Source: Chromohalobacter canadensis (GTDB taxonomy: Bacteria; Pseudomonadota; Gammaproteobacteria; Pseudomonadales; Halomonadaceae). Taken from it: a DNA stretch of 64,000 bases. Position numbers and translations under genes: made by a program. This document shows, one piece after another, positions 25,597-35,029 of the stretch. Each line of letters begins with the position of its first letter. The first letter of the stretch is position 1. Under the pieces are notes generated by a model, which was not told where the DNA came from, ran no database searches, and saw only the letters and a list, made by a program, of their open reading frames with translations. The DNA is taken from positions 682,001 to 746,000 of the forward strand of contig NZ_JAJQJH010000001.1 in NCBI RefSeq assembly GCF_029544075.1, in the 5' to 3' direction.

Positions 25597-25615
25597 ACGC
25601 GGCGGAGAAAAGACG

Positions 25616-27058
25616 ATGTTGAGTCAAGGATTGGTGTCCGCCGCAGCGGTGGCGGCAAGTGTATTGTTCATCCTCTCGCTGGGAGGGTTGAGTAATCAGG
25701 AAAAGGCCAAGCGTGCCGTATGGTATGGCATCGTGGGGATGGGGCTGGCGGTGGTCTTTACCATGTTCGGCCCCAATGTGGGCGGCTATTGGTGGATGAT
25801 CCCGATGATGGTGATCGGCGCTGGTATCGGCGTCTATCTGGCCAAGAAGGTCGATATGACCGAAATGCCCCAGCTGGTCGCGGCGCTGCATAGCTTCGTC
25901 GGCTTGGCGGCGGTGTTCATCGGCTTCAATGCTGACCTGGAACGTCGACGTGTCATGGCCGCGCAGTTCGCCGGGGACGCCAGCGAGCGGTTTTCGGCCT
26001 TCGCCGCGCTGGTGGCCGAGAAGACGCCGGCAGAGCTGACCTTCCTGCAGGTCGAGGTGGTACTGGGCGTATTCATCGGTGCGGTGACCTTCACCGGCTC
26101 GGTGATTGCCTTCGGCAAGCTGGCAGGCAAGGTAGACGGTAAACCACGCCAATTGCCGGGTGGCCATCTTCTCAATGCTGGGGCTGCGATCGCCTCGCTT
26201 CTGCTGGCAATCGCCTACCTCAACGGTGCGGGCTTCTGGACACTGCTGCTATTGGCCCTGTTGGCCTTCTTCATCGGCTACCACCTGATCATGGGCATCG
26301 GCGGCGCCGACATGCCAGTGGTGGTGTCGATGCTCAACAGCTACTCCGGTTGGGCAGCGGCAGCCATCGGCTTTACGCTCTCTAACGATCTACTGATCGT
26401 GACCGGGGCGCTGGTAGGCTCTTCAGGGGCGATTCTGTCCTACATCATGTGCAAGGCGATGAATCGCAATTTCGTCAATGTGATTCTGGGTGGCTTCGGT
26501 GGTAGCAAAGGGCCGGCCGCGGAGATCGAGGGCGAGCAGATTGCCATCGATACCGGTGGCGTGGCGAGCGCGCTCAATGATGCCGATAGCGTGATCATCG
26601 TGCCCGGCTATGGCATGGCGGTGGCGCAGGCGCAGAATGCGGTCAGTGAGTTGACCCGTAAGTTGCGTGCTGCGGGTAAGACCGTGCGCTTCGGTATTCA
26701 TCCGGTTGCCGGGCGTTTGCCGGGACATATGAACGTACTGCTGGCCGAGGCCAAGGTACCGTACGACATCGTGTTGGAGATGGACGAGATCAACGACGAT
26801 TTTGCCGAAACCGACGCGGTAATCGTCATCGGTTCCAATGACATCGTCAATCCTGCCGCCGAGGAAGACCCCAACAGTCCCATCGCCGGTATGCCGGTGC
26901 TCAAGGTATGGGACGCCAAACAGGTCTTCGTCTGCAAGCGTGGCCAGGGGACGGGGTACTCGGGCATCGAGAACCCGCTGTTCTTCAAGGAAAACACTCG
27001 TATGCTGTATGGCGACGCCAAATCGAGCATCGATGCCTTGTTGCCGATGATTGATTAA
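25616..27058 (+). CDS. pntB: NAD(P) transhydrogenase subunit beta
   Basis: 480 residues. The N-terminal membrane domain has about eight or nine helices ([35 protein letters not shown] with the proton-path His), and the C-terminal NADP-binding domain dIII has [50 protein letters not shown] and [16 protein letters not shown]. It lies 19 bases after pntA with GGCGGAG nine bases before the start. Membrane partner of PntA, supplying NADPH. A strong terminator ends the operon. Confidence 0.97.
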   Translation: MLSQGLVSAAAVAASVLFILSLGGLSNQEKAKRAVWYGIVGMGLAVVFTMFGPNVGGYWWMIPMMVIGAGIGVYLAKKVDMTEMPQLVAALHSFVGLAAVFIGFNADLERRRVMAAQFAGDASERFSAFAALVAEKTPAELTFLQVEVVLGVFIGAVTFTGSVIAFGKLAGKVDGKPRQLPGGHLLNAGAAIASLLLAIAYLNGAGFWTLLLLALLAFFIGYHLIMGIGGADMPVVVSMLNSYSGWAAAAIGFTLSNDLLIVTGALVGSSGAILSYIMCKAMNRNFVNVILGGFGGSKGPAAEIEGEQIAIDTGGVASALNDADSVIIVPGYGMAVAQAQNAVSELTRKLRAAGKTVRFGIHPVAGRLPGHMNVLLAEAKVPYDIVLEMDEINDDFAETDAVIVIGSNDIVNPAAEEDPNSPIAGMPVLKVWDAKQVFVCKRGQGTGYSGIENPLFFKENTRMLYGDAKSSIDALLPMID

Positions 27059-27094
27059 TCGGCCTGCTGATTGGCAGGAACAGAGCGAGTAGTA

Positions 27095-27127
27095 CGACGA
27101 CACCGCCCACGGGCGGTGTCGTCGTTT
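27095..27127 (+). terminator. Rho-independent terminator of pntAB
   Basis: CGACGACACCGCCC and GGGCGGTGTCGTCG (14-bp arms) flank a minimal AC turn and are followed by TTT. The hairpin starts 36 bases after the pntB stop. Confidence 0.85.
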
Positions 27128-27208
27128 GCAGGCAGACGATGATCAGGCGTGCGTGACACGTCAGGTCCGCTACAATGGCGTCATTTCGCAGGCCACCAGG
27201 AAACGTCC

Positions 27209-28279
27209 ATGACCGACGAACGTCTTCAAGTCGCCGTGCTTGGCGGCGGCAGCTTTGGCACCGCTATCGCCAGTATTGCCGCTGACAATGGAGCCCGTGT
27301 GCGCCAGTGGTTGCGCGACCCGGCCTTGATCGAGCAGATCAACCGTGAGCATCGCAATCCACGCTACTTGCCGAATTACGCCATCAATCCCTCGGTGGTC
27401 GCTTCCGACGATATGCGTGCGGTGCTACAGGATGCCGAGGTGGTCTTCATCGCGATTCCCTCGAGTGCCTTTTCCGCCGTTGTCCGTCAGGCTCGGGCGT
27501 GGCTCAAGCCTTCGCAAATTCTGGTCAGCACCACCAAGGGGATCCGGGAGGAAGGCTTCAAACTGATGAGCCAGATCCTCGAGGAGGAGACCGGCTTCCC
27601 CCATATCGGCGTGCTTTCGGGGCCCAATCTCGCCTCCGAAATTGCCGACAAACACCTCACGGCGACGGTCATCGCCAGCGACGATCCTTATACCCGTGCT
27701 CGGGTGCAATCGGCGCTTGGCTGCGACTATTTCCGCGTCTATGCCAGCAACGACCGCTATGGCGTCGAATTGGGCGGTGCGCTGAAAAACATCTATGCCA
27801 TCGCTGCGGGCATGGCGGCGGCGCTTGGTATGGGAGAAAACACGCGCAGCATGCTGATGACGCGGGCACTGGCGGAAATGAGCCGCTTCGCGGTGGCGCT
27901 GGGCGCCAATCCACTGACCTTCATCGGGCTGGCGGGCGTGGGGGATCTCATCGTGACCTGCTCGTCGAAGCTCTCGCGCAATTACCGCGTCGGGTTCGCG
28001 CTGGGAGAGAACAAGACGCTCGAGGAAGCCATCGAGTCACTGGGCCAGGTGGCGGAAGGCGTCAACACTGTCAGCTTGGTACGCGAGAAAGCGCGTCGTG
28101 AAGACATTTATATGCCCTTGGCCGAAGGACTTTACCAAGTGCTGTTCAACGGCGTGCCGGCGCGGCAGATGGCACAAATGCTCATGCAGCAAGAGCAGAG
28201 CAGCGACGTGGAGTTCGTCCTGCCACGACAGGATGTATTCGAGGCGCGTCGGATGGAACCCGGTGCAGAGGAGACTTGA
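27209..28279 (+). CDS. gpsA: Glycerol-3-phosphate dehydrogenase [NAD(P)+]
   Basis: 356 residues. N-terminal Rossmann motif [20 protein letters not shown], the substrate loop NPRYLPN, the [10 protein letters not shown] strand, [15 protein letters not shown], and catalytic Lys in [15 protein letters not shown]. It reduces dihydroxyacetone phosphate to sn-glycerol 3-phosphate for phospholipid synthesis. The C-terminus extends about 20 residues beyond the E. coli enzyme with an acidic tail. ATG 27209 has AGGAAA six bases upstream. The next gene starts three bases after the stop, so gpsA, sixA and the monooxygenase look like one operon. Confidence 0.96.
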   Translation: MTDERLQVAVLGGGSFGTAIASIAADNGARVRQWLRDPALIEQINREHRNPRYLPNYAINPSVVASDDMRAVLQDAEVVFIAIPSSAFSAVVRQARAWLKPSQILVSTTKGIREEGFKLMSQILEEETGFPHIGVLSGPNLASEIADKHLTATVIASDDPYTRARVQSALGCDYFRVYASNDRYGVELGGALKNIYAIAAGMAAALGMGENTRSMLMTRALAEMSRFAVALGANPLTFIGLAGVGDLIVTCSSKLSRNYRVGFALGENKTLEEAIESLGQVAEGVNTVSLVREKARREDIYMPLAEGLYQVLFNGVPARQMAQMLMQQEQSSDVEFVLPRQDVFEARRMEPGAEET

Positions 28280-28281
28280 GC

Positions 28282-28767
28282 GTGTCGAACCTTTATATCA
28301 TGCGTCATGGCGAAGCCGTGCCAGGGATGCCGGATAGTGAGCGGTCACTCACTAAGCAAGGCGAGGCGGAAGCGCGTGCCATGGGGACATGGCTGGACAG
28401 CATGCTCGCCAATGACGTGCGCGCGGCACTGCGTATCGTCGCCAGCCCCTATCGACGTGCTCAGCAGACTGCGCAGTGGATGGCGACGTCCTTGGAACGC
28501 CCTGTCGAAACGCTACCGATCATCACTCCGGATGATCCGCTGGAGCCTCTCATCGACTGGTTGCAGCAAGAAGTCGCGCATACGCCGTGCCTGCTGGTCA
28601 GCCACATGCCGTTGGTCGGCGCACTGGTCGGGCGGCTGGTCGAGGGCGATGTGCGTGCGTCTCAGCCCATGCCGACGGCCGCTATCGCCGCATTGGAAGC
28701 CGATGTCTGGGCCGCAGGGTGCGCGACGCTCAAACACTGGCAGTCGCCGCGTGAACTGCTTGGCTAA
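28282..28767 (+). CDS. sixA: Phosphohistidine phosphatase SixA
   Basis: 161 residues. Histidine phosphatase fold with the N-terminal MRHGEAVPG (catalytic His), VASPYRRAQQTAQWMA (second Arg), LIDWLQ and the late LLVSHMPLVGALVGRLVE containing the second His. SixA removes phosphate from phosphohistidine in signalling proteins such as ArcB or the nitrogen PTS. I take GTG 28282 as start (GGAGA seven bases upstream); a TTG at 28276 overlaps the gpsA stop and is an alternative. No sensor kinase is in the window. Confidence 0.9.
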   Translation: MSNLYIMRHGEAVPGMPDSERSLTKQGEAEARAMGTWLDSMLANDVRAALRIVASPYRRAQQTAQWMATSLERPVETLPIITPDDPLEPLIDWLQQEVAHTPCLLVSHMPLVGALVGRLVEGDVRASQPMPTAAIAALEADVWAAGCATLKHWQSPRELLG

Positions 28768-28779
28768 GGAGAGGAACGG

Positions 28780-29088
28780 ATGAGTTTTATCGTCATCAAC
28801 CGCGTTTTCGTCAATTCAGGGTATGAAGCCGAATTCGAGCGTCGGTTTCAGCAACGCGCCAGCGAGGTCGACAAGCAGCCTGGCTTCAAAGCCATGCGAG
28901 TATTGCGGCCTCAGGGCAATCAGGCTCCCTATCTCGTCGAGACGGAATGGGAAGACCAGGATGCCTTCCGCGCCTGGGTGGGAAGTGATGACTTCAAGCA
29001 AGCGCATGCCAATCCCATGCCCGCCGAGGCTTTTTCCGAGGGTGGCGGCCTCGAGCAATTCGAGATCGTCGAGGGAACCGAGGCCTGA
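28780..29088 (+). CDS. Antibiotic biosynthesis monooxygenase, IsdG-like heme oxygenase candidate
   Basis: 102 residues, one ferredoxin-like ABM domain. Sequence order follows IsdG/HmoB proteins: FIVINRVFVNSGYEAEFERR, VDKQPGFKAMRVLRP, YLVETEWEDQDAFRAWVGS and FKQAHANPM. The triad that Staphylococcus IsdG/IsdI use to degrade heme (Asn 6/7, Trp 66/67, His 76/77) is matched in position by Asn7, Trp66 and His76. Heme degradation is thus plausible, though many ABM proteins have other roles. GGAG lies eight bases before ATG 28780. Last gene of the gpsA group; no heme importer is adjacent. Confidence 0.8.
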   Translation: MSFIVINRVFVNSGYEAEFERRFQQRASEVDKQPGFKAMRVLRPQGNQAPYLVETEWEDQDAFRAWVGSDDFKQAHANPMPAEAFSEGGGLEQFEIVEGTEA

Positions 29089-29202
29089 TCACGCTAGTAC
29101 CTGCCGCTACTTCTTGCCCCTGGTAGCGGTGGCTCCCTACTGCCTCCTATTCAATACTCACGCTTGCTTTTTATACCTTGGTTTCATCGACCAATGTCGA
29201 TG

Positions 29203-29231
29203 TTGTGTGACAACTCCTCTCTGCCTATATT
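29203..29231 (+). promoter_or_regulatory. Possible sigma-70 promoter of the aldarate operon
   Basis: TTGTGT (29203-29208), a 17-base spacer and TATATT (29226-29231). The -10 is good (5 of 6) and the -35 weak (3 of 6), which fits an activated or tightly controlled promoter. The operator-like repeat lies just downstream. Confidence 0.45.
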
Positions 29232-29247
29232 CCTGGTTGTATGATGT

Positions 29248-29270
29248 ATGACATAAGGTCTTTATGTCAT
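29248..29270. promoter_or_regulatory. Perfect inverted repeat, operator candidate for the GntR regulator
   Basis: ATGACATAA-GGTCT-TTATGTCAT: 9-bp perfect arms with a 5-base centre, between the predicted -10 and the kdgD start. By position it would block transcription just after the start site. It is not found by eye at the other gene junctions of the operon, so a single operator is likely. The GntR/FCD protein at 36405-37127 is the obvious ligand by context. Confidence 0.6.
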
Positions 29271-29297
29271 CACGCTCAACAAGACAGATGCGAGGGG

Positions 29298-30221
29298 ATG
29301 ACGGTGCATTTTTCCAAAGAAAAAACGGTAGAGGCGGTTGGCGATGGTCTGCTTTCCTTTCCGGTAACGGATTTCGACTCCGCAGGTCATTTCGATGAAC
29401 AGAGCTATCGGAAACGGCTTGAATGGTTTGTCAGCCATGATATCTCCGCCATCTTCGTGGCAGGGGGGACTGGTGAGTTCTTCAACCTCTCTTTGGATGA
29501 GTTTCGTCATATTGTGCGTGTCGCGGTCGATGAAGTCGGCGGAAAGGTGCCGGTCATCGCGAGTGCTGGGTTGAGCGTGGAAAGCGGCAAAGCCTTTGCC
29601 AATGTGGCGGAAGAGGCAGGTGCTGACGGCATCTTGCTGATGCCTCCCTATCTGACCGAATGCCCGCAAGAAGGGCTGGTCGAGTATGCTCGCCAGATCT
29701 GTGACAGTACCCCGATCAATGTCATTTACTATAACCGTGGCAATGGCGTACTCGAAGCGCCGGCGGTCCAACAGCTTGCCGATAAATGCCCTAACTTGAT
29801 CGGGCTGAAAGACGGCAAGGGCGATATGCAACTGCTCAATAAGATCGTCAAGACCGTCGGCGATCGTCTGGTTTACGTCGGAGGCGTACCGACGGCCGAA
29901 ATCTTCGCCGAGGCGTACCTATCCATCGGTGTCAACACTTACTCATCCGCCGTTTTTAACTTCGTACCTGATATGGCGTTGAAGTTCTACCGCGCCCTGC
30001 GCGCGGGGGATAGCGCCACGGTAAAGAAGATTACCCAAGAGTTTTTTATTCCCTTCGTCGATCTGCGTGATCGCAAGAAAGGGTACGCAGTCAGCTTGGT
30101 CAAGGCAGGAGCGGGCGCCATCGGTATGCCGGCAGGGGATGTGCGGCCGCCGTTGGTCATGCCTGCGCCAGATGAACTAAAGCAATTAGAAAACCTGATT
30201 GAAACTGCCAAGGGCTTCTAA
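29298..30221 (+). CDS. kdgD: 5-dehydro-4-deoxyglucarate dehydratase
   Basis: 307 residues of the DapA/NAL aldolase superfamily. DGLLSFPVTDFDSAGHFD, GGTGEFFNLSLDEF, INVIYYNRGNG (Tyr) and LIGLKDGKGD with the Schiff-base Lys are features of KdgD enzymes, which dehydrate and decarboxylate 5-keto-4-deoxyglucarate to 2-oxoglutarate semialdehyde. GudD and GarD, which make its substrate, and the semialdehyde dehydrogenase lie in the same unit. ATG 29298 is taken; a GTG two codons on (29304) has better spacing from GAGGGG and may be the true start. First gene of the operon, with an operator-like repeat upstream. Confidence 0.9.
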   Translation: MTVHFSKEKTVEAVGDGLLSFPVTDFDSAGHFDEQSYRKRLEWFVSHDISAIFVAGGTGEFFNLSLDEFRHIVRVAVDEVGGKVPVIASAGLSVESGKAFANVAEEAGADGILLMPPYLTECPQEGLVEYARQICDSTPINVIYYNRGNGVLEAPAVQQLADKCPNLIGLKDGKGDMQLLNKIVKTVGDRLVYVGGVPTAEIFAEAYLSIGVNTYSSAVFNFVPDMALKFYRALRAGDSATVKKITQEFFIPFVDLRDRKKGYAVSLVKAGAGAIGMPAGDVRPPLVMPAPDELKQLENLIETAKGF

Positions 30222-30269
30222 AGGCCCGATATTTGCTCACTCTCAATAATGACAGCTAAGAGGTGAAAC

Positions 30270-31322
30270 ATGAGTATGCCCAGCATTTCCAAAACACTCG
30301 GAACCTCCATCCTGATGGCCGGCATGACCTTCGGTAGTGCCGCCGCCATGGCTGCTGACGGTCCGCTGCGTGGCAATGTGCGCGTGGTGATTGGCTCGAC
30401 TTCAACAGGAGGCGATACCTACCAAAATTCTAATATTGTCGTCGATGCTCTGGCCGATCATCTTGATCTTAATATGAAGGTAGATGCCGTCGGCGCTAGC
30501 GCTGCTTTTCGTGCATTGGACCGGGATTCGCGCGGCAATACCTTGATGATCTTCCATGACCAGTCCTACCTCGGTCACCTTTATGGGGTCGAGGGATATG
30601 ACGATATCTTCGAGAAATACACTATCGGACCGACTGTTGCCATCAACCCCGGTAATGCCTATCTGGTGCCCAAGGATTCTCCTTATAAGACCCTGAATGA
30701 TGTGATTAAGGCTGCAGGTAACGGTGAGGAAGTGCGTGTGGCCATCCAGCCAGGGGGCGTTTCGGAGATTGGGTTTAGCGCCTTGAAGAATGCTATCCGC
30801 ATCGAGCATCCGGGTATGGAAGACAATCTAGTCGCCGTCAATACCGGTTCTCAGGCGGACAAGAACCAGCAGCTCTTCGATGGTCAGGCGGATATGATCA
30901 ACGGTACCGTTCAAGCCAACGAGCAGTACACACGCCTTCCAGAAGACGACCAGAAATCGATGCGTTTTCTGTGGCTAACTGCACGTCACGATACGATCAA
31001 GCAAGCACCTGAAGAAGGGTTGGGTAAAACATCTCGCGAAGAATTACTGAAGTACGTTGAACCCAACGTTAACGTAACCATGGGGGATGACAAGAATTTC
31101 ACCTTCGATAAGGAATTTTTCTTCCTCTACAACAAGGATATGGATCCGGCCATCGTCGACCAGATCGATGAAGCACTAACTGAAATATATGACGAAGGAG
31201 AAATTCAAAAGGCTCAGCAGAAGTCGTTCTTTATTCCCAATTTCAAATCTTCCGGTGAGTCTGAGGAATATCTGAAAGAGAAAATGTCTACTTATAAAGA
31301 CATTATTGAAAACATTAAGTGA
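30270..31322 (+). CDS. TTT-type substrate-binding protein of the aldarate operon
   Basis: 350 residues. A signal peptide (ISKTLGTSILMAGMTFGSAAAMAADG) precedes a divergent TctC/Bug-like receptor: VRVVIGSTSTGGDTYQNSNI, VDAVGASAAFRALDRDSRGN, VRVAIQPGGVSEIGFSALKN. It is longer than usual Bug proteins. Followed by tctB and tctA, it should capture glucarate or galactarate in the periplasm. AAGAGGTG lies four bases before ATG 30270. The gene is AT-richer than its neighbours: line 31201-31260 counts 38% GC. A hairpin after the stop would favour the receptor over the membrane subunits. Confidence 0.82.
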   Translation: MSMPSISKTLGTSILMAGMTFGSAAAMAADGPLRGNVRVVIGSTSTGGDTYQNSNIVVDALADHLDLNMKVDAVGASAAFRALDRDSRGNTLMIFHDQSYLGHLYGVEGYDDIFEKYTIGPTVAINPGNAYLVPKDSPYKTLNDVIKAAGNGEEVRVAIQPGGVSEIGFSALKNAIRIEHPGMEDNLVAVNTGSQADKNQQLFDGQADMINGTVQANEQYTRLPEDDQKSMRFLWLTARHDTIKQAPEEGLGKTSREELLKYVEPNVNVTMGDDKNFTFDKEFFFLYNKDMDPAIVDQIDEALTEIYDEGEIQKAQQKSFFIPNFKSSGESEEYLKEKMSTYKDIIENIK

Positions 31323-31332
31323 TTGAGTTGAG

Positions 31333-31358
31333 CCGCCGGTGGGGTATCTCCCCGGCGG
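31333..31358 (+). terminator. Attenuating hairpin between receptor and membrane subunits
   Basis: CCGCCGG (31333-31339) pairs with CCGGCGG (31352-31358), with further G-C pairing inside; TTATTCTCGTTT follows. It sits inside the operon, as commonly seen between transporter receptor and permease genes, where it reduces read-through or stabilises the receptor mRNA. Confidence 0.6.
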
Positions 31359-31426
31359 TTATTCTCGTTTAACCTTTATAGTCATTATGAAAAGCTTTCT
31401 TGGCGAAAGCCTTTGTCGGAGCCGCT

Positions 31427-31870
31427 ATGGAATCAGGTCTGACATCTTTGCTTAGTGTCTCGATTGATTTCGAGACCTCTCACCTGTTTTTTCCTCATAT
31501 CATCAATTGGCTGATGGGAGGGCTTTTCGCTCTGATCCTTGTGTTCAAAGTGGTGCCTTTCCTCGCGGCGGTAAGGCGAGGAGAAGAAACGTTGCCAATC
31601 CTGGGCGAGTCCATGGATAAATTTCGTTTCTTTGGCTCTATTGCCTTAATTGCCGCCTATTTTTATCTGATGGCGGTGGTCGGAAACCTCTTTCCTTATA
31701 CGGGCTACGGCTTTCTGTTCGTCTCGATGGCTTTCGTTTTCTTGATGTCGATGATGTACATGCACACCAAGACTAAGCGTAAGGTCATCACGGCTGTCAT
31801 CAATGCCCTCGTGGCGCCGGGCCTGGCGTGGTTCATCCTCGCCAAGCTATTCCAGATCACCCTGCCGTAG
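31427..31870 (+). CDS. Tripartite tricarboxylate transporter small membrane subunit (TctB)
   Basis: 147 residues with four predicted helices: INWLMGGLFALILVFKVVPF, FFGSIALIAAYFYLMAVVG, YTGYGFLFVSMAFVFLMSMM and VINALVAPGLAWFILAKLF. The YGFLFxSxxF segment and the position between receptor and TctA identify it as TctB. ATG 31427 has GGAG five bases before it. With TctA it forms the sodium- or proton-coupled permease for the aldarate. Confidence 0.88.
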   Translation: MESGLTSLLSVSIDFETSHLFFPHIINWLMGGLFALILVFKVVPFLAAVRRGEETLPILGESMDKFRFFGSIALIAAYFYLMAVVGNLFPYTGYGFLFVSMAFVFLMSMMYMHTKTKRKVITAVINALVAPGLAWFILAKLFQITLP

Positions 31871-31882
31871 CGGAGTCTTTCC

Positions 31883-33394
31883 ATGTTGGATATCCTGTCG
31901 TTACTAGATATCACCTTCTTCCTGCTGGCGGCCATGGGCGCCTTGATCGGTATCATCTTCGGGGCCATCCCAGGGATGACCGCGACCATGGCCGTGGCGG
32001 TGTGCCTGCCGCTCACCTATGCCCTGGGGCTTCATCATGGTCTGGCGCTGCTACTGGGTCTTTATGTAGGGGGTATTTCAGGTGGCATGGTGCCGGCCGT
32101 GCTGCTCAATATTCCCGGCACGCCGTCCTCGATCACCACGACCTTCGATGGCTATCCCATGGCCCAGAAGGGGGAAGGGGAGCGCGCCCTGAGGGTTAGC
32201 GTGGTGGCCTCCGTGGTCGGTGGCCTGATCAGTGCCGCCATCCTTTTCTTGTTTGCGCCGCTGCTTGCCGAGTTCTCGATCAAGTTCTCCTATGTGGAGA
32301 AGTTCCTGATCATCCTGCTGGCGCTTACCGTCATTGCTTCCATGTCGCGCAACATGCTGGTGGGGATCTTCAGCGGCGTGCTGGGTATCTGGCTGAGCCT
32401 GATCGGCACCTACAGCGTCTCCGACGGTGGCAATGGTCATACACGGTTGATGTTCGATTTCCTCGAACCTTACTTGTTCGAGGGTTTCTCCCTGCTGCCG
32501 GTACTTATTGGTATCTTCGGTATCGCGACCATCCTTCTGGAAGCCGAGAAGGGCGTGAAGAGTGGGTTGGCCGGCAAAGAGATCAACATCGGCAAGGGTG
32601 GCGGTTTCTCCCTCGGCCTGTTCAAGGGCCGGCTGACCAATCTGGTGCGTTCTTCTTTTATCGGTACCTTCGTCGGCATGCTGCCGGGCGTCGGTGGTAG
32701 TGCCGCCTCAGTGCTGGCCTATACCCAAGAGAAGAATTTATCCCGGGATTCCAGCGAGATGGGTAAGGGGGCACCTCAGGGGTTAATCGCCTCCGAGTCG
32801 GCTAACAATGCGCTGACTGGCGGGGCCTTGATTCCCTTGTTGTCACTCGGCATTCCGGGGGATTCCACTACTGCAGTGCTGATCGGTGCCTTCACGCTGC
32901 AGGGCATCCAGGTCGGTCCTCTGTTCATCCCGGAGAACGCCGACACCTGGTACGTGATGATGACCGCCTTGGTGTTTGCCAACATCGTGATGTTCTTCCT
33001 GATGTTCTATGCCATCAAGCACATCGCCAAGGTGGTGCTGGTACCCAAATACATTCTTTATCCGATCATCGTGATGATGTGCGTGGTCGGCGCCTATGCC
33101 ATCAATTACGGCATCATGTTCGATGTCTGGACCCTGCTGATCTTCGGCGTGTTGGGCTATCTGATCCAGAAAGTCGGGCTCGAGGTGGCGCCGTTGATCA
33201 TCGGCTTCATTCTCGGTGGACAGGCGGAGGTCTACTTCGTCAAGAGCCTGGAATCCTTCGGCACTTACTCGATCTTCTTCACCAAGAGTCCCATCGCGGT
33301 GGTGCTCTGGCTGCTGATTGCTGCTTCGGTCACCTTCTCCGTGGTAATGGGGCTGAAGAGTCGCGCCAAAGGCCGCCAGGAGATGACCCAATGA
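31883..33394 (+). CDS. Tripartite tricarboxylate transporter large permease (TctA)
   Basis: 503 residues, about eleven or twelve helices. The duplicated signature of TctA is clear: [15 protein letters not shown]-like [20 protein letters not shown] and [20 protein letters not shown]; also [20 protein letters not shown] and [20 protein letters not shown]. TctA carries the transport path. CGGAG seven bases before ATG 31883, 12 bases after tctB. Cluster context gives glucarate/galactarate as substrate. Confidence 0.92.
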   Translation: MLDILSLLDITFFLLAAMGALIGIIFGAIPGMTATMAVAVCLPLTYALGLHHGLALLLGLYVGGISGGMVPAVLLNIPGTPSSITTTFDGYPMAQKGEGERALRVSVVASVVGGLISAAILFLFAPLLAEFSIKFSYVEKFLIILLALTVIASMSRNMLVGIFSGVLGIWLSLIGTYSVSDGGNGHTRLMFDFLEPYLFEGFSLLPVLIGIFGIATILLEAEKGVKSGLAGKEINIGKGGGFSLGLFKGRLTNLVRSSFIGTFVGMLPGVGGSAASVLAYTQEKNLSRDSSEMGKGAPQGLIASESANNALTGGALIPLLSLGIPGDSTTAVLIGAFTLQGIQVGPLFIPENADTWYVMMTALVFANIVMFFLMFYAIKHIAKVVLVPKYILYPIIVMMCVVGAYAINYGIMFDVWTLLIFGVLGYLIQKVGLEVAPLIIGFILGGQAEVYFVKSLESFGTYSIFFTKSPIAVVLWLLIAASVTFSVVMGLKSRAKGRQEMTQ

Positions 33395-33428
33395 GTTTCT
33401 TCAAGTTACACAGCCACGAGGCCCTACT

Positions 33429-34997
33429 ATGACGCAGGTGCAGCCGTCTCCTCGGGTAATTCGCATTCACCCCAGTGATAATGTTGCCGTCGCTGTCGCT
33501 CAGGGTGGATTGGTCGCTGGCGAGCGTCTCGACGACGGGATTGAGCTCACGGTGAATGTACCCCAGGGGCACAAGGTCGCCCTGGTGTCTCTGACTGAGG
33601 GCGATGCGGTGATTCGCTACGGTGAGGTGATAGGAACGGCCGCCGTGGCGATCCCTTGTGGCGGTCATGTCAACGAGACCAACTTGCATATGCCCACTCC
33701 GCCAGCACTGGAAGATCTGCCGCTGGCTACTCGCCCGGCGCCGATGCCGGAACCGCTGGAGGGATACACTTTCGAGGGGTTCCGTAATGCCGACGGCAGT
33801 GTCGGGACCAAGAACGTGCTCGGCATCACCACCAGCGTGCAGTGCGTGGCTGGTATCGTGGATCATGTAGTGCAGCGCATTAAAAGTGAACTGTTGCCCA
33901 AGTTTCCCAATGTTGATGATGTGGTGGGGCTCAATCATAACTATGGCTGTGGTGTGGCGATAAATGCGCCGGCCGCGGTGATACCCATTCGTACGCTCAA
34001 GAACCTGGCCCAGAACCCCAACTTCGGCGACGAAGTGATGGTTATCGGGCTCGGCTGCGAGAAACTACAGCCGTCTACTCTGGTTGATGATCAGCCGGTG
34101 AGAATCTACGAAAACATCGAGGCCGCCGATCCGCAGGCCAACGTGCTGAGCCTGCAGGATGAGTCCTTCGAGAGCTTTGCCGATATGGTCGAGGGCATCA
34201 TGGCCATGGCGGAGCGGCATCTCGAGCGTCTCGACAAGCGCCAGCGTGAAACCTGCCCGGTTTCCGAGCTGGTAGTGGGCATGCAATGTGGCGGTAGCGA
34301 CGCCTTCTCCGGTCTGACTGCCAATCCGGCCGTGGGCTTCGCTACTGACCTGATCGTGCGCGCGGGGGGCAGCGTGATGTTCTCCGAGGTGACCGAGGTG
34401 CGCGATGCCATTCACCTGCTGACGCCGCGTGCGGTGGATGCTTCGGTCGGCCAGGCGCTGGTCGACCAGATGGCTTGGTACGACGACTATTTGTCCCAGG
34501 GCCAAACGGATCGCAGCGCCAATACGTCGCCAGGTAACAAGAAGGGTGGGCTCTCCAATATCGTCGAGAAGGCGCTGGGCTCGGTGATCAAGTCCGGCAA
34601 CTCGCCGATCATCGATGTCATCGGTCCCGGTGAACGGTTACGTAAGCGCGGCCTGACCTTTGCTGCTACTCCTGCAAGCGACTTCATTTGCGGCACTCTT
34701 CAGGCCGCCGCGGGTATGAATCTGCAGGTTTTTACCACCGGGCGTGGAACCCCCTACAACCTGCCGATGACGCCGGTGATCAAGGTTTCCACCAACTCTA
34801 CTTTGGGAAACCGCTGGCATGACCTTATCGATCTTGACGCAGGACGTATCGCTACCGGTGAGGTTTCTATCGAGGAGATGGGTTGGGAATTGTTCCAGTT
34901 GATCCTCGACGTGGCTAGTGGACGTCGCCAAGTCGCTGCCGATCGGCTTGGTCTTTATAACGACCTGGTGCTGTTCAACCCCGCTCCCGTGACCTGA
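33429..34997 (+). CDS. garD: Galactarate dehydratase
   Basis: 522 residues, as long as E. coli GarD (523) and closely similar through the length as I recall it. The N-terminal SAF domain ([38 protein letters not shown]) precedes the UxaA-type iron-dependent domain: [64 protein letters not shown], and a C-terminal VLFNPAPVT. It dehydrates galactarate (mucate) to 5-keto-4-deoxyglucarate. GAGG seven bases before ATG 33429. With GudD next to it the cell can use both aldarate isomers. Confidence 0.94.
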   Translation: MTQVQPSPRVIRIHPSDNVAVAVAQGGLVAGERLDDGIELTVNVPQGHKVALVSLTEGDAVIRYGEVIGTAAVAIPCGGHVNETNLHMPTPPALEDLPLATRPAPMPEPLEGYTFEGFRNADGSVGTKNVLGITTSVQCVAGIVDHVVQRIKSELLPKFPNVDDVVGLNHNYGCGVAINAPAAVIPIRTLKNLAQNPNFGDEVMVIGLGCEKLQPSTLVDDQPVRIYENIEAADPQANVLSLQDESFESFADMVEGIMAMAERHLERLDKRQRETCPVSELVVGMQCGGSDAFSGLTANPAVGFATDLIVRAGGSVMFSEVTEVRDAIHLLTPRAVDASVGQALVDQMAWYDDYLSQGQTDRSANTSPGNKKGGLSNIVEKALGSVIKSGNSPIIDVIGPGERLRKRGLTFAATPASDFICGTLQAAAGMNLQVFTTGRGTPYNLPMTPVIKVSTNSTLGNRWHDLIDLDAGRIATGEVSIEEMGWELFQLILDVASGRRQVAADRLGLYNDLVLFNPAPVT

Positions 34998-35029
34998 CCA
35001 TCTTTAGGCTGTTACAAGAGGCAAGATTA

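Noticed and set aside
29104-29129. CCGCTAC/GTAGCGG hairpin after the IsdG-like gene
   Set aside because: Twelve-base loop and no T-run; possible but unsupported terminator.
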